From: Liquidambar formosana
Lineage: Eukaryota; Streptophyta; Magnoliopsida; Saxifragales; Altingiaceae
Length of the DNA: 64,000 bases
Direction: 5' to 3'
NCBI GenBank assembly: GCA_039720395.1
Contig: CM077831.1
Location: 14,417,845 to 14,481,844, forward strand
Below the pieces are notes generated by a model that was not told the DNA's origin, did no database searches, and saw nothing but the letters and a program-made list of their open reading frames with translations. This document shows positions 56,765 to 64,000 of the stretch, one piece after another; position 1 is the first letter of the stretch, and the number at the start of each line of letters is the position of its first letter. The position numbers and the translations under genes are program-made.

Positions 56765-59640
56765 ATGATTATGCATAATACAAAATACATATGGGCTGGT
56801 AATTATGGTGTAGTTGAATGATTCAAAAATCTGGAAAATTTTTCTGCATAATTGGTTTTCCTCCATGGCTGAACCTAGGGTTTGGAACCCTAGGTCAATT
56901 CTCTTCTACTCCTCTTCTAATTGATGGTTAAGTGTAGCCATGGATGCAATAGGTTGCATAGGGTTTGAGTTTGGAGAAGAAGAATAAGGAAACTAGGGTT
57001 TTATAAAACTGTTATGAACAGTTTTCATGGTAGCCATGAAAAACCGTCATCTTGTTTTGCATGCCGAATTCAGAGTTCTTCTCCAAAATTTTCGAGCCAT
57101 ATATGGTTAGAAAGCTCTTCGAATAAGCTTTCCAACCCAACAAACGGTGCGTCAATCCGAGTTCTGTAGTGAAAGTTATGAATTTTTTACTACAGGCTGT
57201 CTGGAAAGACAGTTTTGCTCGGGAATGATGCAATAGCCACAACTTTGAGTTATTGATGGAGATCAAAGGCATGGCAATGGTTGCCACCACTCGGGTTATG
57301 TTCTAGACATGGTAGGGAAAGGTTCCCAAGCATTTAGATGCATCATAATTGGATTAAGATGCTAGAACAGAAGGAAGAAGGAGAAGAACACCATGGAGGC
57401 TGAATCTGGGTTTTAGAACCCTAAGGTTCTTGCAATTAATTCTAATTAAAGCTGCTGTATTTATGATGGAAGATCATTGTAGGATCATTATATATCATGT
57501 GTATATGATTTTCTTTAAGTTTCAAAAAGGTTTTGATGGAAAAAGATTCAAAAAGTTTGAAAATTTTTCATGAACAGCATAGCAGATTTTCTCTGCAGAA
57601 AAGTCATCAATGGAGTTTTGATTAGAACTTGAGTTAGGGAACTCCAAATTGCATGAAACCAATTGCATTAGTTTCCTAAGACATGTAGGATACTGGGAAA
57701 ATTTGTTTGGTAGCCTAATTCATTCATCTTGCTGGGTTTTAAATCAATTTCTGACAATGGACAGTATGCTGTAAATTTCTGGGCAGCCTACTGTTGTTTT
57801 AATTGTTTAGAACAATTGGTGATGATTTGATCATCCAAACCTCTTCTATTAGCTTAGTATTTCATGTAGGGACATGATACAAAAGCTGGTTTCAATGGAG
57901 GAGTCGAATTGATAAGGATTTAGAAGCTATTGTGACCTTCAAGGTCTGCAACAATGGCTCCAGCAATGGGTTTTGGAAACCCTGATTGTTCTTGATGATG
58001 GCAGCCACTTCCACCACTTCTCACATGTCCAGAGGCTTGTCCCACACCCCTAGGATGTTCTCCCATGACTGGCCATGGCCTCCCACAGTCGTTGGTGGCC
58101 ATGGCAGCCTAGCCAAGCTCAGGCAGCCCCCTGGTAGTGACGGCTGCATAGAGTTAAGGATGAAACCCTAATTTTGAGTTAATGATGAAACCCTAATTTC
58201 ATTATGGCATTAATTAAAACCCTAATTGGAATATTAATTACCTTAATTAAGAGTTAATGATTGGTCATTAAATGACCAATCATGGTTATTAATTGTTAGG
58301 GCATAATTAATACCATTAATGATGTCTAGGGTTAGGGTTTTTGATAACCCTAATTAGTGCAATTAATTAAGGGTAATAAATACCCTATTTGGCATTAATT
58401 AAACCCTAATCCCTTTTATTAAATACCGTATGAACCTAGGGTTTTAATGATTGGTCATTACATGACCAATCATAAGGCATTTAATGATTAGGGCTTGCAT
58501 TTAGGGTTTAGGGTTATGCATTTAGGGTTTAGGGTTTTAGGAAACCCTAATGCACTAATTCATCATTTAATAGATTTTATTTAATTCCCATTTTCATTAT
58601 TTAATTAATATTGATTAATTTTATAATGTTTTAAATGGTTTAAAATACAATTGGGGATTAAATTAAAATCTGGAAATTCTTAATTAAATGAAATTGTTTT
58701 GTTTAAATAAGGAAACCCTAATATTGGATATTAGAGTTATTTTAGGAAACTTTATATGTTTCTATTAATTTGATTAATTGAAACTAAATGTCTTAAATGT
58801 TAAGACTTTATTTAATTCTGGATATTTTTGTTTAAACCTAATAAGATTAGGATGCATTAATGAGATTAATGTAAATCATTCAAGAGAATTACCATAATGC
58901 CCATATGTCTTAATGCTTACAGTTTTTCTTTACATTATGCAATGAGATTGTATGTATGTGTTTGGATGATGATTATGGACTATACCCCTTAAACCAATTG
59001 TGATTGGCCGTCTTATGAATGGGTTGTAATAATTTTTCAAGAGTTGTAATTTTATTATGGTGATGTAATTTATTATTTGGGGCTTGCATGCCACCTTCCC
59101 TCTCTCTCTATCATTCTCTTATGTACCCCACATTCCCCTTATGTATCCCTTTCTATATATTATGTAAATGTTATGTAATCGAGAGCGCACTAAGGAGCAT
59201 GGTGGACCCAAAGGAGTATGATGGAGCCCAACAAGCCAATGGTGGAGACCATCAAGCCAAGGGAGCAGATTGAAGGACTTGAAAGCTTAGAGAAGTTTTT
59301 TAAGAAAGCATGCATGTTACGAATGTTTTACGATCACCTACACCTACAATAGACCTTGGATTCAATCTATTGGCTTGGATTGAATCTTCTTAAAGTCCAT
59401 AATCATCATAGTGGGAGCTTTAATTTATGAGATAATTGTATTAGCTCCAATACCATAGTTTGGTATATGTTACCTATTCACTTAGGGACTAATATCAAAA
59501 TATGGTACTTTATATATGTTGATATATAATAGCATGCGATGTATGATTTATAATAGCATGAGATGTATGATTATAAATAGCATAATTTATATGTTTAAAT
59601 TTTGATACATAGGATGCATGTTAATTTGATGAGACCCTTT
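56765..59640 (+). other. non-coding internal part of D2
   Basis: No gag-like frame is visible. The stretch 58190-58560 is rich in TTAATTA, holds two near-identical palindromes built on ATGATTGGTCAT (58258-58284 and 58447-58473), and has short runs of TTTAGGG at 58498-58540. Confidence 0.6.
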
Positions 59641-62600
59641 AAAACCCCTCTTATTTAATATTAAGTTGAAAATGGAGAAGTCATCGGGGAATGAATTCTT
59701 CATTGCCTTCCATCATTATAGGATCATCTAACGTCCCTTAATGTGGGTACCTGGCTGCAGACATGTAGGAGCTACCCATGTTAAAGACATTACTTGAAAC
59801 TATCACATATGAGATATCATGGGGTGCCTAAACTGGTATATACCAAGAAACTAACATGTGAGGTATATATTTGGCGAAACATACCTGTGTGAATGATGGG
59901 TTTAACTTAACTAGGGAAGTATTCCAAGAAACTAACATGTGAGGTGTATGTTCCCTAGAGGCAAAACGATTGGCACTTGCTTATGAAGCAATAGACAAAG
60001 AGTTGTCTTCTTATTGTGGGTTAGAAGCCAAGAAACTAACATGTGAGGCTTCTAGGTCACAGTGGGACCCCAATCCCCATTAGGAATGAGATTCCCGAAT
60101 TCCATTAGAGGGTGTATGGAATTTGATAAAATAGTGGGAGGTACCATATGATTAAAGACCCAATCATTATGGATAAAAATGAAATCTAATTCTCTGTTTA
60201 TGTAGATTACCTAATTACTCACCTCAAAACCCCTATTTCCTAATATATAGGATATTGATAGTTTGACTAAACCCGATTTCTTTGATTGACTTAGGAAATT
60301 GAGAATTGTTCTCAACTTCAAAAGATTGCTTATATGCTATTAGGCCTTTTATTAAAGGCCCTCCATAAAACATCCTAAAAAGAAAAAGACACTATGCGCA
60401 ATTGGCATCTTGTTGCCATGCTATATGATAGTATTGATGACTAATGAGCTTCAGAAGCAAAATTAGTCAATGCAAGTGCCTTTGATGTCCTACACCATAT
60501 ACAAAGGTTGTATAGTGAGTAAAATAATACTATAAAGTATAGTAGTTCTAAAGGACTTCTTCTGGACTAGGATGTAATAAAAGTTGTTTATTAATAATCA
60601 TTCTTTTGAAAAATGATTAATCACATAGAATAGCTTGAGAAGCTAGATGTGATTTAAAATGGAAGCATAGAGGAAAGCAAGTCTTGAAAAGTCAAAGACA
60701 AAGAAATATAATTATTTTGTAGTAAATATAAGGTATTGTAAAGGGAACTTGATAAAGTATCAATCTTCCTAGAAGAACCAAACTTTTGAAGTTTTGGTTC
60801 ATGCTCTAAACTAAATTGTTGGTTAGTTCTGCTTGTTGGTTTTTGGATTCTAGTATAATCTAAATCGAAGCAGAAAGTTAAGTAGATAATAAGTTACCTT
60901 TAAAAATTTTAATAGAGCAAGAGTTGCTAGATTAATTTTGGGAACTTATTTCTTAACTAAGTCATTTAAGACATTCTAGAAATTTGATTTCCGAATTTAA
61001 ATGACTAATTAGAGCGAATGCAACGTATTCCGAGAATACAAGAGATGTAGAGACTCTCATTTAAATGTAACGATTATGACTTGGTTATGAGATGACCAAA
61101 CCCATCTTTTACTTGGTGAAGTGAATGAGTTACATTTATAATTTGACTATACATTGTGATGTATACAGTCATGTAGAGCATGCATTCAATTATAGTGGAC
61201 TCATCTTAGAATACCATAGCTCAATGGTGAATCTAAGAGAACAAATTGAACCCTATTAAGATATGGTTTGATCCATGATGAGTTTTACTAAAGTATCCAT
61301 CTAGGATATACCTTAAAATTGCTACATATTGATAATTTAGGGTTCACTCCAGTTTTATCCCAATTATATCAGATATGATATGGGAAGAAACCCAACTTAA
61401 AGAAGTTAAGGCTTGGGCTTGTGCTACGTTTGTCTGGAAACATAATGTAGACAATCTGGAAATAAGGTCAAGTAAGTGTTGAATTGTGGTATATCCTAAA
61501 AGTGGTTGGGATAGTATTTCTATTACTCTAATGAACAAAAGTTGTCCATTAGGATGATTGCTGGATTTTCTTGCGAAAGAGTTCATTCAAGAAAGATGCA
61601 AAAGTAGATAGAATTTACAGAATTGTTTGTAAAGCCACAAACCAACAAAGATCCAACCCTTGCCCCTATTGAGGCAAAACTTTTAATTACACCACATTCT
61701 TTTCATAGATCAAATTGGATATTTCTTTAACATAAGAGAGATATTGTATCTCCATTAGAATGTGAAAGAATTGTTCTTTGGTGATAAAGATCACCAAGAT
61801 AATCCTATTGATTATGATTAGGCGATGTTTGACATCAACTTGAGAAATGACTAAGAGTCATTAAATCCAATATGGACAGGTAGAGACCTAAAAGGCTTGG
61901 CTATTTAAGAATGTTTTCAACATAGGCAAAAAGTTGTCTATAAAGAAACTTGTTTGATAATAGTTATGCTGAAATCCATTTGGATCTTGTTATCTATAAA
62001 CACACATTTTGAATATGAGATATGTCAAAAAGGATATAAAGATGTTATATCAAATGGTGAAAAACCATAAAAGTGTGTAAGTTATAGAAGTCTATTAATA
62101 GACTACAAGGTTCTCATAATTAGAACATCTATAAAGTTGAGGTAATCAAATTGTTTGATTTCTCTCATTGTATAGATGGACCATGAGTGTATAAAAGGTT
62201 AGTGGGAGTGCGATCGTTTTTCTTTATCCTAAGTATGGATGACATCATAATCATTATGAATGATATATGAATGTTATCTAATGTAAAGTTTTAGTTTTTG
62301 GAGAAAAACTAATTCATGAAAGATTTGGCAAAAGCATCCAATAAGATCTATAGAGATAGATCATATAGATTGCTAAGTATCTCCAAATCATCATACATAG
62401 TTGAAATGTTGAAGGAGTTCAACATGGAGAATTCTAAGGGAGGTCTGATTTACTTCAGATAAGAATTCATTATTCAAGGGCATGTGCCCTAGGATAACAC
62501 AAGTAAGATTCTTAAAGTGTTAAGAAGCCTTATTTTACACTATGTATTGAACCTGATATCTATTATGTTGTAATTGTTACAAATAGTTATCAATCAATTC

Positions 62601-63105
62601 AAATTTGGAATATTGGATTGTATATGGAAATTGTAAACTCATAGTAGATGGGTATATGGATTTGGATATAATCCATATGGGGTATATTTTATATTCACTT
62701 TAGTTGGTGAAATACTTAATGGAAGAACTGTATGAAAGATACAGTGGATTCCATTATTGAGGGTGAATTAATTGTCGCATTGTCTAGGAGACTGTTTGGA
62801 TCTATAAGTTCATTTAGAACTTTGAGTTGTTCCTTCCATTGAGTTGCCCACACCTTGTTTTGTGACAACAATGGGTCTATAGCTCAAGTATAGGAATCAC
62901 GGTCTCATCAAAAGTCCAAACTCATAGAGTGACAATTCCAAGTGATTAGAGGAATCATTGGAAGAGGTAATAGATACATTACAGAAGATATTATCTACAT
63001 AAGTTTTTGTAGACCTACTGACTAAAGCTTTAAAACATAATTGGTTATGTCTAAGACCAACATCTTGAGAAGATAGGTATGCGATACATGGTCGATTGGC
63101 TTTAG
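59641..63105 (+). pseudogene. decayed pol of Copia element D2
   Basis: Many stops and shifts occur, but the order is readable near the end. FFFILSMDDIIII at about 62218-62256 is a ruined YVDD segment of RT. KIYRDRSYRLLSISKSSYI and LKEFNMENSKGG follow at about 62340-62440. CDNNGSIAQV..ESRSHQKSK..E and VIRGIIGRG at about 62850-62970 are Copia RNase H. A line resembling DPLTKAL closes at about 63010. Upstream, CAAGAAACTAACATGTGAGG recurs three to four times (59850-60050) without a coding meaning I can see. Confidence 0.7.
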
Positions 63106-63119
63106 TGCAAGTGGGAGAT
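63106..63119 (+). other. polypurine tract of D2
   Basis: TGCAAGTGGGAGAT abuts the 3' LTR, a standard Copia tract. Confidence 0.88.
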
Positions 63120-64000
63120 TGTTAGGATTATGCCCTAGAGCCAATCATAGAGATGATTGTTTAGGGATTAGGAACAATCATTTGATTTCATTTATGTATG
63201 TCACATTTATTATTGATTTAATAAAAGGGCTTATTCTATTATGTTTATATGCATCATTTATATTTACATAATATGTCCATGGAGTTAGAGTTGAGAATAT
63301 GGAATTACAAAGAGTTGTAATTTTGAGACTATAGATATATCTCTGTACTAAACTCCTAAAGCATTCCTAGTTGAAGGTTCACTATGATGGACAGTAATGA
63401 ACCATAGGACTAGCACTTGTTAGGTTGACTCTATAGGAAGATAGCTAGTCTCAAGCTATTTGTGTGGAGACACTACAACCAACAAGTGGGTGCCTATTGC
63501 AAGAATAGGTACACTGAATGTGACCAAAGATATGAGATAAACTGAATGGAGTTTTATCCTGCCTGTCAATCAGTTTCTCATTGTTATAGTGGTACAAGTA
63601 ATCCTTAGACCTGAGACACCATAGTTGTCTTATGCATGTAGCTTTAGAAGTTTGATAACACTAAGTGCAGATCCTACTCAGGGGTCTGCAAAGGTGTTCA
63701 TTGGCCCTACTGCTATGTGTATGAAGGCATGTGAGTGATCAATAAGGGATCCATCACTCTCAGGAAAAAGAGAGAGAATGTCTCATATAGCATTCATAAT
63801 ATAACTCATAAAATCCATGGCCATGGTAGGATGAATGTGGAAAAGAGTTTCCATGAGTTCATTAATGAGTTGATATCTATGAATGAGTATAAAGTAATTG
63901 AACTAGGGACTTGACAAACTTCCATGTCCTATTAGTTCAATTAGAGACATTGTGTTGAAGGAAGGATGCAATTGTAACCTATAAACTATAACAGAAGGGT
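63120..64000 (+). repeat. 3' LTR of Copia element D2 (cut by window end)
   Basis: It starts TGTTAGGATTATGCC and matches 55090-55970 almost base for base to the edge of the window. Confidence 0.93.

Larger units (their letters stand above)
55090..64000 (+). mobile_element. Copia element D2, coding part decayed, 3' LTR runs off the window
   Basis: 5' LTR 55090-56750, PBS 56752-56764, internal part to 63119 and 3' LTR from 63120. It lies in pol of element C after GCTTC (55085-55089). Over the 880 bases of 3' LTR in view I find a single difference from the 5' LTR (T at about 55646, C at 63676), so insertion is recent. Yet the internal 6.4 kb has no frame longer than about 80 codons. Confidence 0.9.

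Overview
This is plant nuclear DNA, most likely from an angiosperm. Almost all of it is a stack of nested LTR retrotransposons. The plant call rests on a kiwellin/ripening-related gene remnant, plant mobile domain (PMD) genes, spliceosomal introns, Ty3/gypsy Tat-lineage elements with two RNase H domains, and a Copia element primed by initiator tRNA-Met. I could not identify the species.

Layout. 1-1820: decayed PMD gene (+), cut by the window start. 1972-2535: kiwellin pseudogene (-) with two stops. About 3155-4230: probable solo LTR of a Copia-type element. 4790-5583: Harbinger-type MITE with TTA target duplication. 5909-7728: LTR and gag start of an old gypsy element (E). From 7729 on, E is interrupted by large Tat/Ogre-like element C (minus strand). 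C is split by a second Tat element A (plus strand, 11871-45863, target duplication CATTT). A in turn holds a third Tat element B (minus strand, 22781-39947) inside its antisense PMD gene. Element C resumes at 45864 and runs to 55089, with a Copia solo LTR at 51416-53067 (target duplication CACGA). A second Copia element (D2) starts at 55090 and runs off the window.

How the genes fit. The Tat elements encode gag-protease and RT/RNase H/archaeal-type RNase H/integrase on the sense strand. In B the two parts are joined by a predicted 171-bp intron. On the opposite strand, between pol and the 3' LTR, they carry extra genes: a DUF7745-like gene (A, B and C) and a seven-exon PMD gene (A and C). The PMD gene of C has no lesion in any exon. 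Being antisense, its introns would not be removed from the element's genomic RNA.

An 80-bp imperfect palindrome lies upstream of the LTR TATA box, the PMD gene and the DUF7745-like gene, so the three transcription units appear to share a cis element. Between the antisense genes and the 3' LTR is a long region of tandem hairpins. In element B the stems of these hairpins change in a compensatory way from unit to unit.

History read from the sequence: E, then C, then A, then B. An inversion between two oppositely oriented B-type LTRs then flipped 21037-22780, so the PMD gene of A now lies in two pieces 18 kb apart on opposite strands. A also lost its whole pol.
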